A DNA stretch of 64,000 bases, from assembly GCA_013043685.1 (NCBI GenBank), contig JABDNT010000024.1, forward strand, positions 1-64,000, written 5' to 3'. The position numbers were made by a program, and so were the translations under genes. Below, piece by piece: positions 8,742 through 17,529 of the stretch. The notes beneath the pieces are model-generated. The model saw only the letters and a list, made by a program, of their open reading frames with translations. It was not told the DNA's origin and did not search any database. The first letter of the stretch is position 1; each line of letters begins with the position of its first letter. Source of the stretch: Flavobacteriaceae bacterium (GTDB lineage Bacteria > Bacteroidota > Bacteroidia > Flavobacteriales > Flavobacteriaceae).

Positions 8742-9575
8742 ATGAGTAAACAAGGGAAACAGGGAAGAAGAAAACCCACAGGCAAAGAAGATGGAAAGCG
8801 GAAAGGCCCTTTCAGAAAAAATACCGGACCAAAAACCGGTCGAACTGCGTCTAAGCAGCCATCGAAGAATACTTCAGAAGGTATCCGGCTCAACAAGTAT
8901 ATCGCGAATAGTGGAATTTGTTCCCGGCGGGAAGCAGATACCTATATTGCCACAGGACTGGTCACAGTGAACGGGAAGATCATAAATGAGATGGGTTATA
9001 AGGTTAAACTGGAGGATGATGTTCGTTTTGACGGCCGAAGGATAAATCCGGAACCGAACACCTATGTTTTACTTAATAAGCCCAAAGCAGTAGCTACTAC
9101 AACCAGTGAATCGAAAGGACTTACTGTCATGGATCTAATTTCCAATGCTACAACCGCCAGGGTGAAGCCCATTGGCAGGCTGGGTAGAAATGCCACAGGG
9201 TTACTGCTGTTTACTAATGATGATAGGCTTGTGAACAAGCTTCACAAAAAAGGGATGGAGCGATTGTTTCACATTGAGTTGGATAAAAACCTCAAAGCGG
9301 ATGACCTTCAAAAGATAAAGGAAGGTCTTAAAATAGGGGGCAAGGAGGTTATGGTAGAGGAAGTCAGTTATGTTGCGAATGCGCCAAAGAAAGAAGTAGG
9401 ATTAAAAATCAAGCACATGGGTAACAGTGTTATACGCGATATTTTCTCACATTTGGGTTACGATGTGTTGAAAGTAGATTGTGTTACCATTGCTCACCTA
9501 ACTAAAAAGGACCTGCCGAGAGGCCGTTGGCGGATGTTGTCCCAATCGGAAATAGAGTTGTTCAGTATGCTTTAA
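8742..9575 (+). CDS. RsuA/RluB-family pseudouridine synthase-like protein with altered active site
   Basis: A 277-residue protein with a Lys/Arg/Gly-rich tail (residues 1-45), an S4 RNA-binding domain (about 48-107: RLNKYIANSGICSRREAD) and an RsuA/RluB/RluE-type pseudouridine synthase domain (about 108-277). The catalytic motif of this family is GRLD followed by x-x-T-x-GLLL; here residues 145-148 read GRLG, so the Asp nucleophile is replaced by Gly148 (codon ggt). The usual family motif with N-R-x-V-R-R is also lost: residues 224-236 read KHMGNSVIRDIFS. The rest of the fold, including LTKKDLPRGRWRML near the end, is intact. It is therefore either an RNA-binding pseudoenzyme or a variant using another residue. 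The stop overlaps the convergent gene by 4 bp. Confidence 0.82.
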   Translation: MSKQGKQGRRKPTGKEDGKRKGPFRKNTGPKTGRTASKQPSKNTSEGIRLNKYIANSGICSRREADTYIATGLVTVNGKIINEMGYKVKLEDDVRFDGRRINPEPNTYVLLNKPKAVATTTSESKGLTVMDLISNATTARVKPIGRLGRNATGLLLFTNDDRLVNKLHKKGMERLFHIELDKNLKADDLQKIKEGLKIGGKEVMVEEVSYVANAPKKEVGLKIKHMGNSVIRDIFSHLGYDVLKVDCVTIAHLTKKDLPRGRWRMLSQSEIELFSML

Positions 9576-10942
9576 GATGTAAGCTGAACCTTCGGATTCT
9601 TTTTGAATATTTCCCAGACCGTAAAACCAATCACGACTGTATATTCAATTGCCACCAGCCACAGATTCTCGGAGAATCCTTCGGGGCCATACGCAGAATA
9701 ACTTAAAAATACCATTCCGCTCCAGAGAATGGGAAAACGGTATTTCGTGAAGAGACATAGTAATAATGGTGTTGCTACATACCAAGGGTGCACGGTGGTA
9801 GATAGCAGCAGATAGAACGAAATAGCGAACAGCATCACAGTGACAAGATCCTTGGTTGATCTGTTCTTTCTGAAAAATGCCAGGGCCAGTACAAAGACAA
9901 TAACAATGATCGGTAAAATTTTCCCGGCTGTTTGTATGGGATCCCACCCATTTATTTGAAAGCCCACCCATCGGATAATGTAAAACACACTGGCATTAAA
10001 CTCGAAATCCTGAAACCAGAGAGAAATTGTCTTTGCGAAGTTGGAAACAAATTCGGAAGAATAAAAAGGCAGGAAGGTAAGAACGACCGTTCCGATAACC
10101 GTCCAGAAAAATTTTTTCAATGTCCAGAAGCCTTTACTGAACAGTCCTTTATCCACAAAGTAATGATAGAACAGCGGTAAAAATATAAGTGGTATTAATT
10201 TTACTGAGATGGAGAGAGCAAAGAGTATCGCTGCGGGAAACCACCTCTTTTTATGCAAGAGATACAAAGAGACGATCAGGAAGAAAAGCATTACACCTTC
10301 GAAATGAAGATTCCCGGTAAGTTCGATAATGATGAATGGATTAAGAAAGTACCAGAATATCTGCTTTACCGGAAGATTCAAAGCCTCCAGCAACTTCTTT
10401 CCGAAATACAAAATACCCAGGTCGGCCAGGATCAGCAAAGCTCGCATAACGACAAGGGAAGCCATGATGCTCTTACCACCCAGTAAGGTTGAAATAGCGA
10501 AGAATAATTGATTTACAGGGGGATAATTACTAAAATGACTGGCATTCAATTCACTCATTCCAGCAAATAATTCTCCGGCATTGGCGATCTTAGTTGTGGC
10601 TAATGAAGGATCATTAATGAACATCTCAGGGGTGAACAAATAAGGGTTAGTACCGTGGGCTACTAATTGGCCATCCCATAAAAACCTGTAAAAATCCTGT
10701 GTAAGGTTCGGTATGGACGGAAGTAAAACGAGGCGAAACACAATTCCTATTAATACTAACAACCAAAAATTCCAGCCATACATCCGGATTAATGTATAGG
10801 TTAGAAAGAAGAGTGAAATATATAATGAAATGAGTTTTAAAAAATCACTTCGCACCAGACCAAAAGCAAAACTACCGTATAAAATTGCTGCCAGTAGCCC
10901 TAAGGCCAGCGGCATGCTGTTATTTTTCAGATAGTTTAACAT
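9572..10942 (-). CDS. GT-C fold polyprenol-phosphate glycosyltransferase (mannosyltransferase-like)
   Basis: A 456-residue protein with about twelve hydrophobic helices. The first large loop carries NLTQDFYRFLWDGQLVAHG, with an acidic D-x-Y-R motif as in GT-C enzymes that use polyprenol-phosphate sugars; the segment HGTNPYLFTPE and the later NYPPVNQLFF match GT87/MptB-like mannosyltransferases. It would transfer a hexose on the periplasmic face of the inner membrane. The donor sugar cannot be read directly. It begins 3 bases after the stop of the TolB-like lipoprotein gene upstream, so the two are translationally coupled. Confidence 0.72.
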   Translation of the reverse strand: MLNYLKNNSMPLALGLLAAILYGSFAFGLVRSDFLKLISLYISLFFLTYTLIRMYGWNFWLLVLIGIVFRLVLLPSIPNLTQDFYRFLWDGQLVAHGTNPYLFTPEMFINDPSLATTKIANAGELFAGMSELNASHFSNYPPVNQLFFAISTLLGGKSIMASLVVMRALLILADLGILYFGKKLLEALNLPVKQIFWYFLNPFIIIELTGNLHFEGVMLFFLIVSLYLLHKKRWFPAAILFALSISVKLIPLIFLPLFYHYFVDKGLFSKGFWTLKKFFWTVIGTVVLTFLPFYSSEFVSNFAKTISLWFQDFEFNASVFYIIRWVGFQINGWDPIQTAGKILPIIVIVFVLALAFFRKNRSTKDLVTVMLFAISFYLLLSTTVHPWYVATPLLLCLFTKYRFPILWSGMVFLSYSAYGPEGFSENLWLVAIEYTVVIGFTVWEIFKKNPKVQLTS

Positions 10943-10945
10943 GTT

Positions 10946-12055
10946 TTAATCCTGCCATTCGGCTATGAAAAGATTGGTGTCTCTTGTTCCTCCATTATTC
11001 CGGTTCGAAGAGAATGCGAGATACTTTCCGTCGTTGGAAAATACCGGAAAGGCATCGAAAGTCTCTCCATGTGTAACGCGTTCAAGATTTTTACCATCGA
11101 TATCGATAAGATAAAGATTAAACGGGAAACCACGTTCTGCTTCAAAATTACTCGAGAACAGTATTTTTTCTCCACTAGGATGGAAGAACGGGCTCCAGTT
11201 GGCATTACCCAGTTTAGTGAGTTGTCTCAGTTCACTTCCATCGGCATTACAAATGTAAAGTTCCATTTCAGTAGGCTGTACCAACCCCTGGGCAAGGAGA
11301 TCTTTATATTCTTTTATTTCTTCAGGGGTTTTGGGGCGTGAGGAACGAAAAATAAGCTTTGTACCATCAGGAGAGAAGAATGCCCCTCCATCATATCCTA
11401 ATTCGTCCGTAATCTGCTTAACATCGCTGCCATCAATATTCATTGTGTAGAGTTCGAGATCCCCGGAACGTGTAGATGTAAATACAATCTTATCGCCTTG
11501 AGGTGAAACCGTTGCTTCGGCATCATAGCCAGGCTCGCTGGTTAATTGAGCAGTGATATTTCCCTCCAGGTCGGCCACGAAAATATCGAATGAATCGTAT
11601 ACCGGCCATACGTATCTGCCGTTTTTTCGAAGCGGAACTTCAGGGCAATTCTCATCAGCCAGATGTGTTGAAGCATAAACGATGTGTTTATTGTCTGGCA
11701 GGAAATAAGCACAGGTGGTTCGCCCCATACCCGTACTGATCATTGGTGGTTTTTTATCTTCAAATGTTTCGTCAATATTCATAAGGAACATCTGGTCACA
11801 TTCCATTCCCCAGGCTGCATTATTCGATTGAAATACAATTTGTTTATCGTCGAAACTCCAGTAGGCTTCCGCATTATCACCACCAAAAGTTATTTGTCGT
11901 ATCGATTTGAAGTGCTTCTCTTCCGGGTAGATCAGACTGTCATTAGAGGTTTGTACAATTTCTTCTGAAGTAGCCTGTTCAACTCTTTCATTTTTTGAAT
12001 CGGATTTGCAGGAAATAATTACAGAAAGTAACAAAAGTGACAAAAGGTATCTCAT
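10946..12055 (-). CDS. TolB-like beta-propeller lipoprotein (PD40 repeats)
   Basis: The 369-residue product starts at the ATG at 12055, which places a lipoprotein signal peptide at the N-terminus (MRYLLSLLLLSVIISCKSD, lipobox IISC). The longest frame adds 16 residues that would overlap the divergent gene and hide the signal. The body holds five or more WD40-like/PD40 blades of the TolB type (for example SPQGDKIVFTSTRSGDLELY and SPDGTKLIFRSSRP). Such propellers bind peptides or glycans, and some belong to DPP-type peptidases, but no hydrolase domain follows here. It is an outer or inner membrane lipoprotein of unknown partner, cotranscribed with the GT-C glycosyltransferase. Confidence 0.8.
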   Translation of the reverse strand: MRYLLSLLLLSVIISCKSDSKNERVEQATSEEIVQTSNDSLIYPEEKHFKSIRQITFGGDNAEAYWSFDDKQIVFQSNNAAWGMECDQMFLMNIDETFEDKKPPMISTGMGRTTCAYFLPDNKHIVYASTHLADENCPEVPLRKNGRYVWPVYDSFDIFVADLEGNITAQLTSEPGYDAEATVSPQGDKIVFTSTRSGDLELYTMNIDGSDVKQITDELGYDGGAFFSPDGTKLIFRSSRPKTPEEIKEYKDLLAQGLVQPTEMELYICNADGSELRQLTKLGNANWSPFFHPSGEKILFSSNFEAERGFPFNLYLIDIDGKNLERVTHGETFDAFPVFSNDGKYLAFSSNRNNGGTRDTNLFIAEWQD

Positions 12056-12063
12056 TTTTCGCG

Positions 12064-12081
12064 TATTTTTGTGCAAAAATA
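12064..12081. promoter_or_regulatory. Palindromic divergent promoter: two face-to-face TATTTTTG boxes
   Basis: These 18 bases are TATTTTTG-TG-CAAAAATA, so each strand carries an exact TAnnTTTG -7 box pointing at the other. The plus box (12064-12071) serves the M28 peptidase at 12087; the minus box (12081-12074) serves the TolB-like gene at 12055. Both leaders would be only about 10 bases, and the two transcripts would overlap by roughly ten bases. The region between the two start codons is just 31 bp. Confidence 0.6.
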
Positions 12082-12086
12082 ACGAT

Positions 12087-13313
12087 ATGCGATCAATTCT
12101 CATTCTATTTCTACTTCTTATTATTTTTTCATGTAAACAAGACGCCAGAAAAATGGTGTCAATGAAGGAAGATGTTACTTATCTGGCTGCAGATAGCCTC
12201 ATGGGTAGAGAGACCGGAACTTCCTATGAAATGCTCGCCGGTTCTTACCTTGCCGACAGATTCCGTGATCTTGGGCTAGAAGCTAAAGGAAGCGATGGCT
12301 ATATGCAGGAGTTCACTTTTAAACCGAGTACCAATCCGCATCAGGAAGCTGAGGTAGTCGACAAGACCGTGGATAGTACTTTAACCGGAAGGAATGTGAT
12401 TGCTTATTTAGATAACAAAGCACCGACTACGGTCATTATTGGAGCACATTACGACCACCTGGGTATGGGAGGACAAGGTTCTTTATACAGAGAAGGTGAG
12501 GCCATTCATAACGGAGCAGACGACAACGCGAGTGGAGTAGCAGTATTATTGAAACTGGCAGGAGAATTAAAGGATACGAATACCAACAACAATTATCTCT
12601 TTATCGCCTTTTCAGGTGAGGAGATGGGATTGCTGGGCTCAAACTATTTTGTGAAGAACCCGACTATCGACCTGGCCGATGTGTCCTATATGATGAACAT
12701 GGACATGGTGGGACGTCTGAATGATGAGAATACCCTGGCTGTCCACGGCGTGGGGACTTCTCCTGTGTGGAAACAAGCATTATTCGCTAATAATGACCTC
12801 GGTCTGAATATCGCAGAACACGAAAGCGGTATCGGCCCTAGTGATCATACTTCATTCTATATTATGGATATTCCGGTATTACACTTCTTTACGGGACAGC
12901 ATAGTGATTATCATAAACCAAGCGATGACGCCGACAAGCTGAACTACACCGGGATGGAGACTATATCAAAGTATATCCTTAATATCATTTCTGATCTAAA
13001 CGATAATGAAAAGCTGGCTTTCAGAAAAACCAAAAATGAGAGTGAAGATGTCCCAAGGTTCAAGGTAACCCTGGGTGTCGTGCCAGATTATCTTTATACG
13101 GGAGAAGGCATGCGCATTGACGGTGTAAGTGAAGACCGTCCGGCGATCAAAGCAGGAATTCAGAAAGGTGATATAGTGAAGAAAATGGGTGAGTTCGAGG
13201 TGACCGACATGATGAGTTATATGAAATCACTCTCCAAGTTTGAAGAAGGCCAGACGGTCATGGTGATGATAGATCGCGATGGTGAGATGCTGGAAATGGA
13301 AGTAACTTTTTAG
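12087..13313 (+). CDS. M28-family zinc aminopeptidase lipoprotein with C-terminal PDZ domain
   Basis: The 408-residue protein begins with a lipoprotein signal (MRSILILFLLLIIFSCKQD). The M28 peptidase domain (about residues 25-310) shows all metal ligands and catalytic residues: His121 in GAHYDHLG, Asp145 in NGADDNASG, Glu178-Glu179 in SGEEMGLLGS, Asp206 in NMDMVGR and His276 in DYHKPSDD. A PDZ domain follows at about 325-408 (GVSEDRPAIKAGIQKGDIV). It probably cleaves peptides in the periplasm or at the surface. The ATG at 12087 is chosen because a longer frame would extend into the divergent gene and bury the signal peptide. The stop overlaps the convergent LpxR-like gene by 4 bp. Confidence 0.9.
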   Translation: MRSILILFLLLIIFSCKQDARKMVSMKEDVTYLAADSLMGRETGTSYEMLAGSYLADRFRDLGLEAKGSDGYMQEFTFKPSTNPHQEAEVVDKTVDSTLTGRNVIAYLDNKAPTTVIIGAHYDHLGMGGQGSLYREGEAIHNGADDNASGVAVLLKLAGELKDTNTNNNYLFIAFSGEEMGLLGSNYFVKNPTIDLADVSYMMNMDMVGRLNDENTLAVHGVGTSPVWKQALFANNDLGLNIAEHESGIGPSDHTSFYIMDIPVLHFFTGQHSDYHKPSDDADKLNYTGMETISKYILNIISDLNDNEKLAFRKTKNESEDVPRFKVTLGVVPDYLYTGEGMRIDGVSEDRPAIKAGIQKGDIVKKMGEFEVTDMMSYMKSLSKFEEGQTVMVMIDRDGEMLEMEVTF

Positions 13314-14257
13314 AAATTCCGCGCGATTGATAAAGTGATCCAGGTGTGCAATAAAGTAGTGCCTACTCTTGGAGAGGCGTAATTATATCCAACCTTGTAT
13401 TCCATTCGTTTCTTTCGGAAAAACCCCTCGACTCCATACGTAAAGAAATGATCCACGGGATCCAATACATAAATGGAACTATCGCCGGTTATAAATCCTT
13501 CCAGTAGCGCATCGTATAAAACATATCTATAGGTACATTTCACCACGAAGAAAAATTCCGGTTGTATTCTTCCAATCTGATGGTAGGCCATCGTACGTCT
13601 CAGATCTTTTCGCTTTCCAAAGTAAAAAGCGCCCTGATTCTCTATGTAGATGTCCTTGGTTCCCAAAGCAATTTTTGGTGTCAAAGCCATATGTACCCCA
13701 AATGAATCGTCCAGTAATTGCCAGTCCCTCGTATAGCTAGCGTAGAGATTCATGTGAACGGCATCTTCAATTTGCCCTATCCAACTGGGATTACCCGATT
13801 CATTACTGCTGTGGAACCAACTTTGAAATCCTTCTGCTCCAGATATTGGGCCCGATGCTCCCATCTGGAACGTAAATTCCAGCAGCCTGTTCTCGTTGGT
13901 AAACGCAAGTGCACTGGTAACAGCACTGTATCCGGCATAGGGACGGTCAAACAAGCGAACATTGGTTTCGGTAATATTTGAAGGTGTGTAGTATTCCTGG
14001 GAAATACTAAAGGTCAATTGTTTTCGATTACGTTCTTCTTCCAGCTCGTTTAAAAGGATTCGATAATTAATAAATGATCCCGTGGTGTAATACCAATCCG
14101 TGAAGAGCAGAAAATCATTATCGTGATGCAATTCGATCTGCCGTTTGTAGAATGGTTCTTCATCTTCTGATTCAGAAATTTCCTGCGAAAGGAGTTCAGT
14201 AGAGAAAAAGATAAATAAAAATAGTATTAAATGAACTCCCTTTGGTTGGCGGATCAT
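13310..14257 (-). CDS. LpxR-family lipid A 3'-O-deacylase-like outer membrane protein (copy 2)
   Basis: A 315-residue beta-barrel protein with an N-terminal signal region ending near FFSTELLSQ. The LpxR (DUF2219) signatures are present: HHDNDFLLFTDWYYTTG near the mature N-terminus, RLFDRPYAGYSAV at about 105, and GFQSWFHSSN with GNPSWIGQ, the region holding the catalytic His. The protein ends in Phe (SIARNF), as outer-membrane barrels do. The family removes the 3'-acyloxyacyl chain of lipid A in the outer membrane. It is the last gene of a minus-strand run that begins at 20433 and has a diverged paralogue immediately upstream. Confidence 0.8.
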   Translation of the reverse strand: MIRQPKGVHLILFLFIFFSTELLSQEISESEDEEPFYKRQIELHHDNDFLLFTDWYYTTGSFINYRILLNELEEERNRKQLTFSISQEYYTPSNITETNVRLFDRPYAGYSAVTSALAFTNENRLLEFTFQMGASGPISGAEGFQSWFHSSNESGNPSWIGQIEDAVHMNLYASYTRDWQLLDDSFGVHMALTPKIALGTKDIYIENQGAFYFGKRKDLRRTMAYHQIGRIQPEFFFVVKCTYRYVLYDALLEGFITGDSSIYVLDPVDHFFTYGVEGFFRKKRMEYKVGYNYASPRVGTTLLHTWITLSIARNF

Positions 14258-14302
14258 AAGTCAAAAATAGAAAAAGAAATCAATTGTACTGAAAGTTGAC
14301 TT

Positions 14303-15208
14303 TTAAAAACTGCGGGCATAGGAAAGAATCACGTACTGATGGGTCTGTGAAGCCTCGGTTTCATCGGAATGAAACCTGTAACCAAACTTGTAATCATTCT
14401 TTTTGAAACGATGTTGAAAATCGAATCCGATCTGAATAACTGTTTCAAGTGAATCGACAAGAAACACAGAATCATCTCCCCAGTAATTACCTTCCAGCAA
14501 CCCATTATAAGCCACAAAGCGATAACCTGCGCGAAAAGCAAAGAATAATTCCCTCTCCGTGTCGCCAATTTGTCCATACCCTATGCTTGAACCCATTTTG
14601 TTCCGCCTCCCGAAATAAGCTACTATTTCAGGCTGAATAAACTGATCTTTGGTTCCGTAGGCAAATTGTGACCGCAAGGCAAGATGAACTCCGAACGGAT
14701 TTGGTACCAATTGCCATTCTTTGGCATAATCGGCATACAAGTTCATATGAAATGAATCTGAAAGTTCCCCGATCCAGCTCTGTGGTTCAGACACGACTAC
14801 TGCATTGTGATACCATCTTTGAAAAGCCCCTGCCCCAGATGATTTTCCGGCAATTCCTAATTCAAGCTGAAGGTTATAAAAGTTGTTATTGTTGACCAAG
14901 GTCCATCCGCTGTTCAGGCCAAGGTAACCTGCATAGGGACGATCCATTTCTGTTATTTCCTCAGTTTTCGTATCATCGGGAGTGAATGCCTCCGCACCGA
15001 GCGTAAAATTCAGTTGCTCATTGCTTTTTTTAAAGATACCTTTCTCCGGGCGGTAGGTGTAGTTCAAAAATAGTCCAAATGAATAGTATCGGTCTGTCAA
15101 TAAGAAGAAGTCATTGTCGTGTTGCAGGCCTACCTGATGCTTCATGTTTTGTGATTCAATTTCCTGTGCTTCCAGATCTTGCAGTGTACCGGAAATGAAA
15201 AGTATCAA
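14303..15208 (-). CDS. LpxR-family lipid A 3'-O-deacylase-like outer membrane protein (copy 1)
   Basis: Paralogue of the next gene (13310-14257) with the same order of signatures: LQHDNDFFLLTDRYYSFG, EMDRPYAGYLGLN, GAFQRWYHNAVV and PQSWIGE, ending in YARSF. The start is uncertain. No ATG or GTG occurs in frame between this TTG and the TAG stop of the upstream glycosyltransferase, whose reading frame is the same. Translation from the TTG at 15208 gives a short hydrophobic leader (MILFISGTLQDLEAQE); the 23 codons upstream also read as a plausible signal segment (RSYFWQFLVLILF) but lack a standard start codon. Either a non-standard start is used, or the start codon has been lost. Confidence 0.75.
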   Translation of the reverse strand: MILFISGTLQDLEAQEIESQNMKHQVGLQHDNDFFLLTDRYYSFGLFLNYTYRPEKGIFKKSNEQLNFTLGAEAFTPDDTKTEEITEMDRPYAGYLGLNSGWTLVNNNNFYNLQLELGIAGKSSGAGAFQRWYHNAVVVSEPQSWIGELSDSFHMNLYADYAKEWQLVPNPFGVHLALRSQFAYGTKDQFIQPEIVAYFGRRNKMGSSIGYGQIGDTERELFFAFRAGYRFVAYNGLLEGNYWGDDSVFLVDSLETVIQIGFDFQHRFKKNDYKFGYRFHSDETEASQTHQYVILSYARSF

Positions 15209-15277
15209 TACAAGAAATTGCCAGAAATAAGATCGCTGGTGTATATGCTGGTTGAAGTTAGCAGAATGTAAAATGGA

Positions 15278-16771
15278 CTATACTTTGCTGGTTAGACTTT
15301 TGAAAAATACAAAACCAAAACCAACGAAGAGCATCAGGTGAAAAGGAAATAACCCAAAATCACCCCCCTGGTCACCTACAATAAAGGCGCTATACATCCC
15401 AAAAGCGAAGTAAAGCATCAACAATCCTTCAATTATCACATTAGGACTTAGTTTCTTCTTGAGGTATTTGTTACCCCTCCAGCTGTCCTTTAATGAACTG
15501 ATATTGAACTTTGGAGTACGAATGAATTCACTTTTCTTTCCCAAATGACCTTCCAGTACCGCAATACTATTGTGCAGGGAAAAGCCCATTGCAATAGAAA
15601 AGAAGGTGAAGAACATGCCTGTATACTTGAGGAACTGCTTGATTCCGCCACCGTAAATATTTTTAAAAGTGAACCAGTAGCAAAAAAAGAAAATTAATGT
15701 ACTGATCACAAAGAAACTCATGATGAAAAAGTATATTTTCAGGTGCTCATATTCATTCTTAATATAGAGCATGGGGATACTTAAGATCGCCACTATTAGG
15801 ATATTCAGGAACATGGTACTGTTCAACAAATGAAGAATGCTGTGAACTTTAGTTTTAAACGGAATGTTTCCTTTTCTCAGAACCTGTTTTGCCATTTTCT
15901 GAAAATTCTCTGCACCTCCCTTGTTCCATCTGAATTGCTGAGAACGTGCTGCACTGATCACCACCGGGAGTTCGGCTGGTGTTTCTACCTCCTCCAGATA
16001 TTTAAATTTCCAGTCTTTCAGCTGAGCCCTGTAACTAAGGTCCAGGTCCTCGGTTAGTGTATCGCCTTCCCAGTTACCCGCATCGATAATACATTCCTTT
16101 CTCCACACTCCGGCAGTACCATTAAAATTGATGAAATGACCGCGGCTGTTTCTGCCAACCTGCTCCAGTGTAAAATGAGCGTCCAGCGCAAATGCCTGAA
16201 CACGCGTTAACAATGAATAGTCACGATTCAGATGGCCCCAGCGGGTTTGTACCACTCCGATCTCTTCATCCTTGAAATATGGTATAGTATTGAGTAACCA
16301 GGTTTTCTTCGGAAGAAAATCTGCGTCGAAGATCGCAATGAATTCACCTTTCGCCGTTTTTAGCCCTTCTTTCAGAGCCCCTGCTTTATAACCTTCCCTG
16401 TTTTCACGTGTGACATGCTTTATATCCAGCCCGGTTTTTTGTAATTCTACTATCTGGTTAGATGTTTTTTCGAAGGACTCATCCGTGGAATCGTCCAATA
16501 CCTGGATCTCCAGTTTATCCTCGGGATATTGGATCTCTGCCATATTGTTGAGCAGTCTTTCAATGACATATAGCTCATTGTAAACGGGCAATTGTATGGT
16601 TACATGTGGAACTTCCTCCGGAATTGTAAGATCAAACTTCTCGCACTGGTCTGCTTTTTTACGTCTCGCTCTTAAGTAATTGAACAGCAGGTTAAGTTGC
16701 GCCAAAGCATACAAGAATATAAGTATGAGGGCGACAGAATAAATAACCATTACTACTGTTTCCAGTATCAT
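15278..16771 (-). CDS. Processive family-2 glycosyltransferase (cellulose synthase/CslA-like)
   Basis: The 497-residue inner-membrane protein has one N-terminal helix (about 5-27), a cytoplasmic GT2 domain (about 55-290) and four or more C-terminal helices. The processive-synthase residues are all seen: VLDDSTD (about 91-97), FDAD at 148-151, TEDLD at 240-244 and QQFRW at 278-282. Relatives are annotated as beta-glycan (glucan/mannan) synthases or as glycolipid glycosyltransferases. Its start overlaps the stop of the previous glycosyltransferase by 4 bp (ATGA), so the two are coupled. Confidence 0.85.
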   Translation of the reverse strand: MILETVVMVIYSVALILIFLYALAQLNLLFNYLRARRKKADQCEKFDLTIPEEVPHVTIQLPVYNELYVIERLLNNMAEIQYPEDKLEIQVLDDSTDESFEKTSNQIVELQKTGLDIKHVTRENREGYKAGALKEGLKTAKGEFIAIFDADFLPKKTWLLNTIPYFKDEEIGVVQTRWGHLNRDYSLLTRVQAFALDAHFTLEQVGRNSRGHFINFNGTAGVWRKECIIDAGNWEGDTLTEDLDLSYRAQLKDWKFKYLEEVETPAELPVVISAARSQQFRWNKGGAENFQKMAKQVLRKGNIPFKTKVHSILHLLNSTMFLNILIVAILSIPMLYIKNEYEHLKIYFFIMSFFVISTLIFFFCYWFTFKNIYGGGIKQFLKYTGMFFTFFSIAMGFSLHNSIAVLEGHLGKKSEFIRTPKFNISSLKDSWRGNKYLKKKLSPNVIIEGLLMLYFAFGMYSAFIVGDQGGDFGLFPFHLMLFVGFGFVFFKSLTSKV

Positions 16772-17463
16772 TTTTTAAAGCTGTATTTAAAGATCCAACT
16801 TAAGATTTTTATGCCTGCAAAGATAGCACCTTTTACGGTTCCCGAAACTTTTGAGACACCTATTCGGTTTCTATATTTAACAGGGACCTCTTCATAGGTG
16901 TATTTTCGTTTAAGTGCCTTTAATTGCATTTCAACCGTCCATCCATATGTCTTGTCCTCCATGGATAAACCTACGAGTTTGTCGTATTTGATCGCGCGGA
17001 AGGGTCCGAGATCGGTGAATTTCGATCGAAAGAACAACCGCATAAGTGAAGTGGCCAGCCAATTTCCAAAGATCTGCGGCATTGTCATCGAGCCCGATTC
17101 TCTAAGTTCCTTCACCCTGGCACCAATCACGAAATCTATATCATTTTCTATAATCGGAGCGATAATTTCATCCAGTTGCTCTGGGTAGTCACTGTAATCA
17201 CCATCCAGAAATACTACTATATCGGGATGAGGTTGCGAATTCGCAATATGGTCCATAGCCTTTAGGCAAGCATATCCATAGCCTTTTCGATCTTCTGTCA
17301 AAACAGTTGCGCCAGCCTTTTTTGCTACCTCTTCAGTCTCATCGGTAGAGCCATTGCTCACCACGATCACTTCAGAAACTGAAACCGGAATATCATGTAT
17401 TACTTTACCGATTGAGTCTGCCTCATTGAATGCGGGGATAATAACTTTAATACTAGGCGGCAT
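16768..17463 (-). CDS. Family-2 glycosyltransferase (dolichol-phosphate mannosyltransferase type)
   Basis: With the start at 17463 the protein has 231 residues and begins MPPSIKVIIPAFNEAD, the normal GT-A opening. An alternative ATG at 17520 would add 19 residues with no family match. Seen are the nucleotide-binding VVSNGSTDET, the D-x-D-like FLDGDYSDYPEQL and the family segment FGNWLATSLMRLFF with TDLGPFRAIK, typical of DPM1/polyprenol-phosphate sugar synthases. It has no transmembrane domain beyond the weak C-terminal AIFAGIKILSWIF. It probably charges a lipid or acceptor for the neighbouring processive enzyme. Confidence 0.82.
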   Translation of the reverse strand: MPPSIKVIIPAFNEADSIGKVIHDIPVSVSEVIVVSNGSTDETEEVAKKAGATVLTEDRKGYGYACLKAMDHIANSQPHPDIVVFLDGDYSDYPEQLDEIIAPIIENDIDFVIGARVKELRESGSMTMPQIFGNWLATSLMRLFFRSKFTDLGPFRAIKYDKLVGLSMEDKTYGWTVEMQLKALKRKYTYEEVPVKYRNRIGVSKVSGTVKGAIFAGIKILSWIFKYSFKK

Positions 17464-17529
17464 TTTCAGTTTAGGGTTTGAATGGACGAGCAAATAAAGG
17501 TGATTTGACCGATTAGACAAGTTAATATG

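Noticed and set aside
9932-10511. Three plus-strand frames inside the GT-C glycosyltransferase gene
   Set aside because: They lie antisense to a long, well-conserved membrane protein and lack family features.
16768-17520. Use of the longest frame start (17520) for the DPM-like glycosyltransferase
   Set aside because: The extra 19 residues do not match the family; the GT-A fold begins at the ATG at 17463.
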